Shown here one piece after another: positions 53,945 through 62,808 of a DNA stretch of 64,000 nucleotides. A program made the translations under genes and the position numbers. The notes below the pieces were generated by a model. That model saw nothing but the letters and a program-made list of their open reading frames with translations, was not told where the DNA came from and did not search any database. Numbering within the stretch: position 1 is the first letter of the stretch; each line of letters begins with the position of its first letter. Location: positions 3,348,001 to 3,412,000 of the forward strand of contig NZ_KI912270.1 in assembly GCF_000243415.2 (NCBI RefSeq), read 5' to 3'. Origin of the DNA: Mycolicibacterium tusciae JS617 (GTDB taxonomy: Bacteria > Actinomycetota > Actinomycetes > Mycobacteriales > Mycobacteriaceae).

Positions 53945-55117
53945 TCACGGCTCTGAATCGCGCCGCGGGCCTCCGAACCCCGATGCCACCACCGCCGCCA
54001 GTTCGATCAACGCCTCCCGCGTTTGGGGCTTCAGTCGTTCGAGGCTGATCTCCGCGCCTTCTTCGAGGTGCGGATCGAACGGCACTTGCAGCACGGCTCG
54101 GCACCGCCGGTTGAAGTGGTCGACGACCTTACTCATATCGACCTTGCCGGATCGCGGCCGCACGGCGTTGATGACCGCGACCGAGTTGCGCACCATCTCC
54201 TCATGCCCGTGCGCATCCAGCCAGTCCAAGGTGGCCGATGCGCTGCGGGCACCGTCGACCGACCCGGAACTGACGACGATCAACGCGTCCGCCTTGGCCA
54301 GTACCGCCGCCATCGCCGAGTGCATCAGACCGGTGCCACAGTCGGTGAGCACCAGACTGTAGAACCGTTCGAGCACCTCGAGGGTGCGGGTGTAGTCATC
54401 GGAACTGAACGCCTCGGACACCGCGGGGTCGCTCTCCGACGCCAGGACCTCCAGTCGGCTCTCGCCCTGCGAGGTGTATGCGCGGACGTCGCTGTACGCC
54501 TCGATCCCCTCGGCGTCGCGCAATAGGTGCCGCACCGTCGCGGCTGTCTCCAGCGGCACCTTCTGGCTCAGCGTGCCGCGGTCGGGATTGGCATCGACGG
54601 CGATGACGCGGTCACCGCGTACCGAGGCCAGCGTCGCGCCGAGCGTCGCGGTGACGGTGGTCTTCCCGACTCCGCCCTTGAGCGACAACACCGCGATGCG
54701 GTAGCAGCCTCGTATAGGTCGCTGCGCCTGCGCGATCAGGGTGTCACGGTGGATGACCTTCGGGCTTTCACCGACGTTGATCTGTTTGAACGACGCCAGA
54801 TACAGCCATTTGCGCCAGCCCACTGACGGCGCGCGCTTGCGTCGGCCAAGCAGCGCCATGGTGGACAGGTCCAGATAGGGCGGCGGGTCGTCGGTCACCG
54901 GTGTATCGGCCAGCGGCGTGGGCGTCACCGGGAAACCGGTGGGTGGGGTCGGCGCGGTCCAGTCCGGTGGCACGTCCACCGACGGATCGATGAACCGGTT
55001 CTGCCCACGAAATCCTGGGAATCCGGTTGAGCCAGAAGTGCTTTGGTAGGAAACGGTATCCGTTTCGAGGTCCTTGCCGAGACGATCCGCAGCGCTGCGC
55101 GCGGGATTGTCAGACAC
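53945..55117 (-). CDS. ParA/MinD-like ATPase with disordered N-terminus (Rv0530-like)
   Basis: A 390-residue P-loop ATPase. The first 85 residues are low in complexity and rich in Pro and Thr. The deviant Walker A motif is LSLKGGVGKTTVT (about residues 145-157), followed by VIAVDANPDRGTLS and the Walker B-like LVLTDCGTGL. The layout resembles EspI-type and other partition-like ATPases of mycobacteria. It is the first gene of a minus-strand run that leads to the cytochrome c maturation genes only by proximity (they are upstream of it). Its role is unknown. Confidence 0.85.
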   Translation of the reverse strand: MSDNPARSAADRLGKDLETDTVSYQSTSGSTGFPGFRGQNRFIDPSVDVPPDWTAPTPPTGFPVTPTPLADTPVTDDPPPYLDLSTMALLGRRKRAPSVGWRKWLYLASFKQINVGESPKVIHRDTLIAQAQRPIRGCYRIAVLSLKGGVGKTTVTATLGATLASVRGDRVIAVDANPDRGTLSQKVPLETAATVRHLLRDAEGIEAYSDVRAYTSQGESRLEVLASESDPAVSEAFSSDDYTRTLEVLERFYSLVLTDCGTGLMHSAMAAVLAKADALIVVSSGSVDGARSASATLDWLDAHGHEEMVRNSVAVINAVRPRSGKVDMSKVVDHFNRRCRAVLQVPFDPHLEEGAEISLERLKPQTREALIELAAVVASGFGGPRRDSEP

Positions 55118-55133
55118 GCTGAACGTCTCCCCT

Positions 55134-56108
55134 CTATCCGACTCCGGCGTACGAATGCAGTCCCACGGTCACGAGATTGATGAAGAACAGGTTGAACACC
55201 ATGGCGATGAAGCCCGCGACGTTGATCCAGGCGGCCTTCTTGTCACGCCAGCCTGCCGTCGAACGGGCATGCAGGTAGGCGGCGTAGATCACCCACGCGA
55301 TGAACGACACCGTCTCCTTCGGGTCCCAGCCCCAGTACCGGCCCCATGCCTCTTCGGCCCAGATCGCGCCGAAGATGACACCGAAGCCGAACACCGGGAA
55401 CGCGAAGATCGTGGTGCGGTACGCGATGCGGTCCAAGGTCTGCGCGTCGGGCAGCCGCTGGATGACGCGGGCAACGACGCCCTCGCGGTCAGGCTCGCCC
55501 AGCGCGGACATTTTCAGCAGAAACAGGATGCTGGCCACGCCGCCGACAAGGAAGACCCCCGAGCCGAGACTGACCACCGACACATGGATCGGCAGCCAGT
55601 AGGACTGCAACGCGGGCATGACGGGAGCGGCATTGGTATACAGCCATCGGCCCGACACCGTCAGCAGGATCAGAACGGGAACCAGCACGAAGACCCACAG
55701 CGCGCGAAGCTGGGGACGACGCAACACGAAGGCCGCGGCGACCAGGCCCGAGAAGCACGTCAGGTTGATGAATTCGTACATGTTGCCCCACGGCACCCGC
55801 GCCGTGGCCATCCCGCGCAACACGATGCAGAGCAGCAGGAGTCCGATTCCGAGATACGTCAGCGCCAGCCCGGCTCCGCCGATCCGCTCGTCGACACTGC
55901 GACGGGGCCTGGAGACCAGGATGCCCGGCGCACCGCCACCTGGGTGAACACCTGCGCCGACCGCCTCGCGCTCGATGACCTTGCGGCTTCGGCTGTACGC
56001 CAACTCCACCGCGAGCAGGAGCAGGGCGCCGACGAGCACCACGACCGATGTGGTGAAGGCCCAGTCCGAGTACCGGGCCAGTCCGATGTCGATGTGGTCG
56101 GTATTCAT
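55134..56108 (-). CDS. ccsB: Cytochrome c biogenesis protein CcsB (CcsA-type haem-handling protein)
   Basis: A 324-residue membrane protein with about eight hydrophobic segments. The tryptophan-rich haem-binding motif reads EEAWGRYWGWDPKETVSF, and conserved histidines lie in LPIHVSVVSLGS and YLHARSTAG. It works with ResB to move haem across the membrane and attach it to apocytochrome c. The M. tuberculosis match is Rv0529. Its start overlaps the resB stop by 4 bp. Confidence 0.92.
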   Translation of the reverse strand: MNTDHIDIGLARYSDWAFTTSVVVLVGALLLLAVELAYSRSRKVIEREAVGAGVHPGGGAPGILVSRPRRSVDERIGGAGLALTYLGIGLLLLCIVLRGMATARVPWGNMYEFINLTCFSGLVAAAFVLRRPQLRALWVFVLVPVLILLTVSGRWLYTNAAPVMPALQSYWLPIHVSVVSLGSGVFLVGGVASILFLLKMSALGEPDREGVVARVIQRLPDAQTLDRIAYRTTIFAFPVFGFGVIFGAIWAEEAWGRYWGWDPKETVSFIAWVIYAAYLHARSTAGWRDKKAAWINVAGFIAMVFNLFFINLVTVGLHSYAGVG

Positions 56109-57751
56109 GCGCTATCCCGTTCCTCTCGCTGCGCGTCGTCTGCCCCGGCTAACAGGCGCTCGGACAACCGCTCGAACTCGTCGCCCCACCCAGAGTTGTC
56201 GGTACGGGCCAGCCCACCCAGCTCGACGCTCACGCTACCTGGGCCAGCGGGGGCGATCCGAATCCAGATACGACGTCTGCGCACCACGAGCGACACCAGC
56301 AGCCCGCCCATCATCGTCAGCGCGAACACCAGCACCCATATCTGCGCGGGATCGTGCGACACCTGCACGTTGATGAACGGCACCGCGCCGTCAAACCGCA
56401 CAACGGTGCCGTCGTCGAGACGGGTCGACTCGCCGACGCCGAGGTTGACCCTGGCCTCCTTGGTCAGCCTGCCCTGCTCGATGAGGCGTGGATCGAGGGT
56501 GAACAACGACTGCGGCCTGCCGGTGTCCAGACCGCTGTCGCCCTTGTAGATGTCAACGGCGACGGCCGGATCATTGGGGGCGGGGAAGCTCGACGACAGC
56601 AGCGTGCCGTGGAGCATCTCGGTGGGTGCGAACAGGCCCTGGATCGCGATCTGATTCTTGCGGCGCTCGCCGGCGTCGGGATAGGTGCCGGCCGGCGGGT
56701 CGAAGCGCATCGCGCCCGAGGACAGCATGGTGATCTGGTCGTCCGGCCGCCACTGCAGCGTCTGCGTGCGGGTCTGGCCGTCGGGGAACGTGACGGTGAA
56801 GGTCGGGGCGTAGCCGTGACCCTGCAGGTAGATACGGTCACCGCCGATCCGCAGCGGGTGGTTCACCTCCAGCCGGTACGGCCGCCAGGTATTCGAGCTC
56901 AGGTCTGCCCCGGCCTGATAGTCGATATCCGCGGCGAACGATACGGCCTGCCCGGACGGCAGATAGTCGGCCTGGAAGTCGTTGACCCGCAGGCAGATCG
57001 GATGCAGGGAGGTGCCGTCGACGGTGTTACCCGCCCGGAACGAGTCGAATGCCGCGGGCGATGCCGAGCAGAAGCCGGGCCCGCCGTCGGCGACCACGAT
57101 GACGTTTCCCTCGTAGCCGAACAGCTTCCCGGCCGCCACCGCGACGAGAAGACCGAGCAGCGAGAAGTGAAACACGATGTTGCCGAATTCGCGCAGGTAG
57201 CCCTTCTCAGCGGATATTTCGGTGCTGGTGTCGGCGTCGTCGTCACGGACGCGGGTGACCGTGCGCCACCCCCGTAGCCGGCGGGTAACCGTCGCCGCCA
57301 ATGTCTGCGGCTCACCGGCCACCTCGGCGCTGTGGTGCTTGGGCAACCGGTTGAAGTTTCTCGGCGCAGCCACGGGAACTGCGCGCATGCTGCGGACATG
57401 CTCGATCATCCGCGGAGTCAGGCAGCCGACGAGTGAAATGAACAGCAGCGCATAGATGGCGGTGAACCAGAAGCTGGAGAACACGTCGAATGCCTGCAGT
57501 CGATCCAGCCATGGACCGATCGTCGGATGCTCGGCAATGTACTGCGCGACCTTGGCCTCGTTGAGGCTGCGCTGTGGCAGCAGGGCACCCGGGATGGCGC
57601 CGAGCGCGAGCAGGAACAGCAACACCAGCGCCGTGCCCATCGACGTCAACGTGCGCCAGGTGTTGCGCGCTAGCGCGAACAGGCGCGAAATCCCTCTGAA
57701 ACCCCCACCTTTAGGGGCTTTCACGTCTGCTCGCGCGGAGGTGTCGGTCAT
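56105..57751 (-). CDS. resB: Cytochrome c biogenesis protein ResB
   Basis: A 548-residue membrane protein of the ResB/Ccs1 family. Three hydrophobic segments lie in the first 220 residues, with a large periplasmic domain (about residues 230-460) and a final helix (VLVFALTMMGGLLVSLVV). It forms the haem-lyase complex with CcsB. The gene is Rv0528-like and lies between ccdA and ccsB with 4-bp overlaps on both sides, so expression is coupled. Confidence 0.92.
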   Translation of the reverse strand: MTDTSARADVKAPKGGGFRGISRLFALARNTWRTLTSMGTALVLLFLLALGAIPGALLPQRSLNEAKVAQYIAEHPTIGPWLDRLQAFDVFSSFWFTAIYALLFISLVGCLTPRMIEHVRSMRAVPVAAPRNFNRLPKHHSAEVAGEPQTLAATVTRRLRGWRTVTRVRDDDADTSTEISAEKGYLREFGNIVFHFSLLGLLVAVAAGKLFGYEGNVIVVADGGPGFCSASPAAFDSFRAGNTVDGTSLHPICLRVNDFQADYLPSGQAVSFAADIDYQAGADLSSNTWRPYRLEVNHPLRIGGDRIYLQGHGYAPTFTVTFPDGQTRTQTLQWRPDDQITMLSSGAMRFDPPAGTYPDAGERRKNQIAIQGLFAPTEMLHGTLLSSSFPAPNDPAVAVDIYKGDSGLDTGRPQSLFTLDPRLIEQGRLTKEARVNLGVGESTRLDDGTVVRFDGAVPFINVQVSHDPAQIWVLVFALTMMGGLLVSLVVRRRRIWIRIAPAGPGSVSVELGGLARTDNSGWGDEFERLSERLLAGADDAQREERDSA

Positions 57752-58533
57752 ATCGGGAGCGTCACATCGCTGACAAATGCGTCACGCACCCAGGACACGA
57801 ACTCGTTCCACACTCCGGTGACCAACGCGGTGCCGACGAGGATGAGCAGCACGCCGCCGAAAATCTGGATGCCACGAGCATGCTTGCGCAGCCAGGCCAG
57901 CCCTTGTACCGCCCGCGCCGAACCGAATGCCAACAGCACGAACGGAATTCCCAGGCCTAGGCAGTAGGCGATAACCAGCGCCACGCCGCGCCATACGTTG
58001 GCACCCTCGGTCGCCGAGGCTACGGCAATCACACCCGTCAACGCCGGCCCAAGGCACGGTGTCCACCCGAGCGCGAACACCGCGCCGAGTAGCGGTGCGC
58101 CGCCAAGCGTGGAGAGTTGGCGTGGCGCAAACCGGGCGTCGCGTTGCAGCACGGGGATGAACCCGACGAACACCAGACCCATCACGATGGTGATCACGCC
58201 GCCGATACGTTGCAGCAGAAGCTGGTTGGTGATCAACGTCGTCGTCATACCCAGCACCGCGACGGTGCCGAGCACGAAGACCGCGGTGAACCCGGCGACG
58301 AACAGGGCTGCGGCGCCTGCGACCCGCAGCCGCGCCGTCCGGACTGCGACCCCCGTCTCTACCGAAGGCTGGTCCCCCACGCCGACGACCGCGGCGAGGT
58401 ACGACAGATAACCCGGCACCAGCGGCACCACGCACGGCGAGGCGAACGACACCAGCCCGGCGAGCACGCTGACGAGGAATGCCAGCAGAACCGGGCCGCC
58501 GGCCATCAGCTCGTCGACCTGGTCGAGGCTCAC
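57748..58533 (-). CDS. ccdA: Thiol:disulfide transporter CcdA
   Basis: A 261-residue membrane protein with six or more hydrophobic segments. The two redox cysteines are visible in SFASPCVVPLVPGYLSYL and ALGWTPCLGPALTGVIA, the hallmark of CcdA/DsbD-type proteins. It carries reducing power from cytoplasmic thioredoxin to the outside to keep apocytochrome c cysteines reduced. It matches Rv0527 and overlaps both neighbours by 4 bp. Confidence 0.94.
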   Translation of the reverse strand: MSLDQVDELMAGGPVLLAFLVSVLAGLVSFASPCVVPLVPGYLSYLAAVVGVGDQPSVETGVAVRTARLRVAGAAALFVAGFTAVFVLGTVAVLGMTTTLITNQLLLQRIGGVITIVMGLVFVGFIPVLQRDARFAPRQLSTLGGAPLLGAVFALGWTPCLGPALTGVIAVASATEGANVWRGVALVIAYCLGLGIPFVLLAFGSARAVQGLAWLRKHARGIQIFGGVLLILVGTALVTGVWNEFVSWVRDAFVSDVTLPI

Positions 58534-59138
58534 GTGCCGCCCTTGTCCGGCTCAGACCCTTCATTGGCGAGGCGTTCCACGACCGGCTGCAGGTCCTCGG
58601 CAAGCAACTCCCGCAGGAACACCGCGGCGACGCGGTGCTCTCGATCCAGCACCACCGTGGACGGGATGACGGTGGTGGGATATCGGCCGCCGAACGCGAT
58701 CATGGTGCGCATCGGCGGGTCGTAGATCGAGGGGAACGTGATCTTGCGGTCGACGATGAAATCCGTTGCGGCCTCACGGTTGTTGTCGCGAACATCGATA
58801 CCGAGAAAGGCGACACCTTTCGCCCGAGTCGCGTCGTACACCTGCTGCAGCTGAGTGATCTCGGTACGGCAGGGCCCGCACCACTGCCCCCAGACGTTGA
58901 TCACGACGACCTGGCCTGCGAAGTCGTCGAGCGAGATCGTCTGTGCCGGATCCATCAAGTCGGGCCCGGACAACGGCCCCGGGCGTCCGCGACTGTCCGG
59001 CGGGTCGTAGAAGATGTCGGTCTTACCGCCAGGAGCGACGAACTCGAAGGTGCCACCCTGGGCGACGGCGTCGGTACCGGTGGAGCAGCCGGCGAGCATA
59101 GCGATCGCTGCGCACGCTAGGAACACCAACAACTTCAC
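58530..59138 (-). CDS. Thioredoxin-like lipoprotein of cytochrome c maturation (Rv0526-like)
   Basis: A 202-residue protein starting at GTG 59138, whose codon overlaps the phosphatase stop (GTGA). The signal peptide [18 protein letters not shown] ends in a lipobox, so the mature protein is anchored on the outer face. The thioredoxin-fold active site is WGQWCGPCR, as in ResA. It probably receives electrons from CcdA and reduces apocytochrome c. Confidence 0.92.
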   Translation of the reverse strand: MKLLVFLACAAIAMLAGCSTGTDAVAQGGTFEFVAPGGKTDIFYDPPDSRGRPGPLSGPDLMDPAQTISLDDFAGQVVVINVWGQWCGPCRTEITQLQQVYDATRAKGVAFLGIDVRDNNREAATDFIVDRKITFPSIYDPPMRTMIAFGGRYPTTVIPSTVVLDREHRVAAVFLRELLAEDLQPVVERLANEGSEPDKGGT

Positions 59139-59770
59139 TGCCCGGCCAGCTCCGCATATCCCCAGCCGACCAATTGATCGTCGTGGAAGTAGAAGGACGT
59201 CAGCGAGGCCAGGTTGCACAGCCGCCGGGTCGGAAAGTGATGCAGATTCTGCTTCGTCATCGAGCGTCGCAAGGTCTCGACAGGAAGTTGGTGGCTGACG
59301 CACACCGCCTCGTGCCCGGCCGCCCTGACGCGAGCACGCTCCAGTGCCGCCGCCATCCGCTCGGCGATCTCCTTGTACGGCTCACCCCACGACGGCTGCC
59401 GCGGATTCCTCAGGTACCACCAGTTCGTGGGATTGCGCAGTGCGCCGTCACCCGGCGAGACACGTTGGCCCTGAAAGATATTTGCCGACTCGATCAGGTC
59501 CGCGTCGGTGTCGATCGGCAGATCGTGTAGCGCGGCGATCGGCGCCGCGGTCTCCTGTGCGCGCTCCAACGGCGATGCGACGACGTAGGTGATGTCGCGC
59601 TCGGCCAGCCAGTCGGCGACCGCCTGCGCCTGGGCCTGACCGCGCACTGAGAGGTGGTAGTCCGGCAGCCGGCCGTACAGGATCTTCTCGGGGTTGTGCA
59701 CCTCGCCGTGCCGCATCACGTGCACTACTGTCTTCACGGCCTCGCCGGCCTCGGGAGCCTTCTCGGTCAT
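59135..59770 (-). CDS. Histidine phosphatase-family protein (Rv0525-like)
   Basis: A 211-residue protein of the phosphoglycerate-mutase/histidine-phosphatase superfamily. The catalytic histidine is in [13 protein letters not shown], the arginine in [10 protein letters not shown] and the second histidine in [13 protein letters not shown]. It lies between hemL and the thioredoxin gene in the conserved order, with 4-bp overlaps. Family members remove phosphate from many small molecules; the substrate is unknown. Confidence 0.88.
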   Translation of the reverse strand: MTEKAPEAGEAVKTVVHVMRHGEVHNPEKILYGRLPDYHLSVRGQAQAQAVADWLAERDITYVVASPLERAQETAAPIAALHDLPIDTDADLIESANIFQGQRVSPGDGALRNPTNWWYLRNPRQPSWGEPYKEIAERMAAALERARVRAAGHEAVCVSHQLPVETLRRSMTKQNLHHFPTRRLCNLASLTSFYFHDDQLVGWGYAELAGQ

Positions 59771-61089
59771 GTAGGCGGCATCGCTTCTGCTGCGGCACGC
59801 GCGGCGCCCGGAAGGGCGGCGGCAATGCGGTCGAATGCGTCGTCATCCAGAGCCGCTGAGACGAACCAGGTTTCGAACGCGCTGGGTGGTGGATAGATGC
59901 CCGCATCCAGCAGACCATGAAAGAAGGCGGGGAAGCGCCACGTCTCGGTGGCCCGCGCCGACGCGAAGTCGGCCACCGGTTGGTCGGTGAAGAACACGCT
60001 GAGCATGTTCCCGGCACGCTGAACCCGATGAGCCACACCGGCTTCCGTCAACGCCGAGGACAGCAGGCCGTCGAGGCGGTCGGCATTGGCGTCGAGTTTT
60101 ACGTAGACGGCGTCGTCGGCCGCGCGCAGCGTGGCGAGCCCGGCGGCCATCGCGACCGGATTACCCGACAGCGTGCCCGCCTGATAGACGGGCCCGAGTG
60201 GGGCCAGTCGCTCCATCACCTCGGCCCGGCCACCGAACGCCGCGGCGGGCAGCCCGCCGCTCATCACCTTGCCAAAGGTGAACAGGTCAGCGTCGACGGA
60301 ATCTATTCCGTACCAACCTGATCGGCTGACCCGGAAACCGGTCATCACCTCGTCGGAGATCAGCAACGCACCGTGCGCGGAGGTGATGCGGCGCAGGGCT
60401 GCGTTGAAACCGGGCAGCGGCGGGACGGTGCCCATGTTGCCGGGGCTGGCCTCGGTGATCACGCAGGCGATCTCGTCGCCGAACTGGGCGAAGATGTCCT
60501 CGAGCGCCGCGACGTTGTTGTAGGGCACGACGATCGTGTCGGCCGCGGCGGCTCCGGTGACACCCGGAGAAGAGGGCAGACCCAGGGTCGCGACGCCGGA
60601 TCCGGCGTCGGCCAGCAGGGCATCGCTGTGCCCGTGATAGCAGCCGGAGAATTTGACGATCTTGGCGCGGCCCGTAAAGCCGCGGGCCAGCCTGATCGCG
60701 CTCATGGTGGCCTCGGTGCCGGAGTTCACCATGCGGATCCGCTCGACTGGTGCGACGCGGCCAATGATCTCGGAGGCCAGTTCGGACTCCGAGGGCGTCG
60801 GTGCACCGAAGGACAGGCCGTTGACCGCGACGCGTTGGACCGCGTCGACGACGGCGGGGTGCGCGTGCCCGAGGATCATCGGCCCCCACGAACACACCAG
60901 GTCGACGTATTTGTTGCCGTCGGCGTCGGTGAGCCAGTAGCCGCTGGCCGAGGTGATGAACCGCGGGGTACCGCCAACCGAGTTGAACGCGCGGACCGGG
61001 GAGTTCACCCCGCCGGGGATGACGGCGCATGCATCCACGAACAGCGCAGCTGAGGCAGCCGTCGCTGATGAGGTGCTGTGCATGGCCAC
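59767..61089 (-). CDS. hemL: Glutamate-1-semialdehyde 2,1-aminomutase
   Basis: A 440-residue PLP enzyme that converts glutamate-1-semialdehyde to 5-aminolevulinate, the first committed haem precursor. It has [17 protein letters not shown] at the N-terminus, [17 protein letters not shown], the aspartate region [13 protein letters not shown] and the PLP lysine in [18 protein letters not shown]. The GNMG loop is preceded by TEASP rather than the common EPVA. The gene leads the cytochrome c maturation operon, linking haem supply to haem use. Confidence 0.94.
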   Translation of the reverse strand: MAMHSTSSATAASAALFVDACAVIPGGVNSPVRAFNSVGGTPRFITSASGYWLTDADGNKYVDLVCSWGPMILGHAHPAVVDAVQRVAVNGLSFGAPTPSESELASEIIGRVAPVERIRMVNSGTEATMSAIRLARGFTGRAKIVKFSGCYHGHSDALLADAGSGVATLGLPSSPGVTGAAAADTIVVPYNNVAALEDIFAQFGDEIACVITEASPGNMGTVPPLPGFNAALRRITSAHGALLISDEVMTGFRVSRSGWYGIDSVDADLFTFGKVMSGGLPAAAFGGRAEVMERLAPLGPVYQAGTLSGNPVAMAAGLATLRAADDAVYVKLDANADRLDGLLSSALTEAGVAHRVQRAGNMLSVFFTDQPVADFASARATETWRFPAFFHGLLDAGIYPPPSAFETWFVSAALDDDAFDRIAAALPGAARAAAEAMPPT

Positions 61090-61134
61090 CAGTGTCCCAG
61101 CCGGGCCAAAAGCGTCAACTACAGGGTGTAGTGG

Positions 61135-61521
61135 CTAGTTCGCGGGCGTCAGCGCGAACACCGGGTGGTCGGAGTCGGAGGGCAGCTGGCGCCAGTAGCC
61201 TTCGACGACCTTGCCTGCCAGGGGGCGGTACGCGGCGATAACCGGTCCGCGCTGCGCCACCGGGATCTCGGCGGCGACATACCTGCGGTCGCCGACCAGC
61301 ACATCGGCGCAGGCACGGACGTTGCGCACCCACTCCGTCTCGCCGCGGGTCGACACCAGATACTTCACCCCGTCCACCTCGGGCACGACCACCGGAATTC
61401 TCTGGAGCTGCTTGCTGACCCGCTTGGTCACCGTCAGTGTTTCGCTGCCGCCGACACCCGTCACCATCGCGATCTTGTTGAATATCGTCCGCGTGAACCA
61501 CGGGGGCTTGAGGTAGGCCAT
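61135..61521 (-). CDS. Deazaflavin-dependent nitroreductase-family protein
   Basis: A 128-residue protein related to the F420-dependent Ddn/DUF385 family. It has TLTVTKRVSKQLQRIPVVVPEVDGVKYLVSTRGETEWVRNVRACADV, the region that holds the cofactor in known members. It starts at ATG 61521, and its start codon overlaps a possible start of the divergent paralog. The substrate is unknown. Confidence 0.8.
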   Translation of the reverse strand: MAYLKPPWFTRTIFNKIAMVTGVGGSETLTVTKRVSKQLQRIPVVVPEVDGVKYLVSTRGETEWVRNVRACADVLVGDRRYVAAEIPVAQRGPVIAAYRPLAGKVVEGYWRQLPSDSDHPVFALTPAN

Positions 61522-61543
61522 GAACTACGAGTTTGATGGGGGC

Positions 61544-61936
61544 ATGCAACTGCCGCAATGGCTGGCGCGGTTCAATCGGCACGTCACCAACCCGGTCCAG
61601 CGGCTGTGGGCCGGCTGGGCGCCGACAATGGGGATCCTCGAGCACGTCGGCCGGAAATCGGGCAAGCAGTACCGGACGCCGCTGACGGTCTTCTCCGCTG
61701 ACATCGACGGGCAGGCGGGGGTGGCGATCCTGCTGACCTACGGTCCCAACCGCGATTGGTTGAAGAACATCACCGCGGCCGGTGGCGGCCGAATGAAGCG
61801 CTACGGCAAGACCTTCGAGCTACGCGATCCGCAGCAGATGTCGAAGGCGCAAGCCGCACCGTCGGTCAACGGGCTGTGGCAGCCGATCTTCGCACGGCTG
61901 CCCTTCGAACAGGCGGTGTTGCTCACACGCGTCTAG
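61544..61936 (+). CDS. Deazaflavin-dependent nitroreductase-family protein (divergent paralog)
   Basis: A 130-residue protein of the same family as its divergent neighbour. It has GILEHVGRKSGKQYRTPLTVF and AILLTYGPNRDWLKNITAAGGGRMKRYGK. ATG 61544 (MQLPQWLARFN) is chosen with GATGGGGG just before. The in-frame ATG at 61520 would overlap the start codon of the opposite gene. It may reduce quinones with F420H2; that is inferred from the family. Confidence 0.8.
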   Translation: MQLPQWLARFNRHVTNPVQRLWAGWAPTMGILEHVGRKSGKQYRTPLTVFSADIDGQAGVAILLTYGPNRDWLKNITAAGGGRMKRYGKTFELRDPQQMSKAQAAPSVNGLWQPIFARLPFEQAVLLTRV

Positions 61937-62036
61937 TTCCGCCGCAACGTGTTTGCGATGTCTGTCTAGGAGCGGCACTACTTGGCCCGACGGCGCGCTC
62001 TTGGCCGAGGAAATTACGGTCGCCGCGGCGGGTTGG

Positions 62037-62058
62037 CTGGGGTAGCGGTGTACCCCAG
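62037..62058. promoter_or_regulatory. Perfect 8-bp inverted repeat upstream of the OsmC gene
   Basis: CTGGGGTA-N6-TACCCCAG lies in the 286-bp gap before the OsmC gene. The G/C-run palindrome resembles operators of CsoR-type copper or sulfur regulators, but no regulator gene is in view. A simple hairpin in the mRNA leader is another reading. Confidence 0.35.
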
Positions 62059-62222
62059 TTTCGCGGTACGGGGATGCCCTAGTGGGGTGTCAGCCGACGT
62101 GCATGGCGCCTCGCGGCGAATGCAAAGTTGAGGCAAGTGCCTCATGCGCGGACCGAGGGTTCGATCGAGCATTGGGACATGGTCTCCCGATGGAGCCAAT
62201 CACCAGAGAATGGAGAAGTTTC

Positions 62223-62783
62223 ATGGCCATGACCCACACCCCGGCCGACAACGGCGTCAACGTCGAAGCTCTACTGGGTGTCCGAGCTGCCCTGGCAGAG
62301 ACACCTGAGATTGCCGAGTTCCATTGGAGCGCAGCAGTTTCCTGGGTCGCCGGCACCCACAGCCGAGCCAGCGTCGACACCTTCTACGGGTTCGGCGAGC
62401 CGCAGCAGCACAAGACGACCTTCACCTATGACGCCGACCATCCCCTTGCGTTCGCCGCACAGGACAACGGCATCACACCGGTCGAGTACGTGTTGGTGGC
62501 CTTGGGCAGCTGCCTTACCGCAGGCATCGCCTCGATCGCCCAGCAGCGCGACATTGCGCTGCGTTCCGTGGAGGCGCTCGTTGAGGCAGACCACGATCTG
62601 CACGGAATCCTGGGCGCTGACCCCGGGATCCGCAATGGCTTCTCCGGCGTCCGGGTGAGCTACCGCATCGACGCTGACGCCACCACTGAGCAGGTCAAGG
62701 CGCTGGTCGCGCAATCGCAGAAGCGCTCGGCGGTCTACGACATACTCGTCAACCCGACCGCCGTGACCGTCGACGTCGCCTGA
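62223..62783 (+). CDS. OsmC/Ohr-family protein
   Basis: A 186-residue protein of the OsmC/Ohr fold. The family core includes HPLAFAAQDNGITPVEYVLVALGSCLTAGIA with the redox cysteine, and SVEALVEADHDLHG. The second cysteine of classical organic hydroperoxide reductases is not obvious. The start ATG 62223 follows GGAGAAG. It probably protects against peroxides or reactive sulfur species. A flavin monooxygenase gene follows after 25 bp, probably in the same operon. Confidence 0.82.
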   Translation: MAMTHTPADNGVNVEALLGVRAALAETPEIAEFHWSAAVSWVAGTHSRASVDTFYGFGEPQQHKTTFTYDADHPLAFAAQDNGITPVEYVLVALGSCLTAGIASIAQQRDIALRSVEALVEADHDLHGILGADPGIRNGFSGVRVSYRIDADATTEQVKALVAQSQKRSAVYDILVNPTAVTVDVA

Positions 62784-62808
62784 TCAGCACAGTCGTAGGG
62801 AGCCCACC

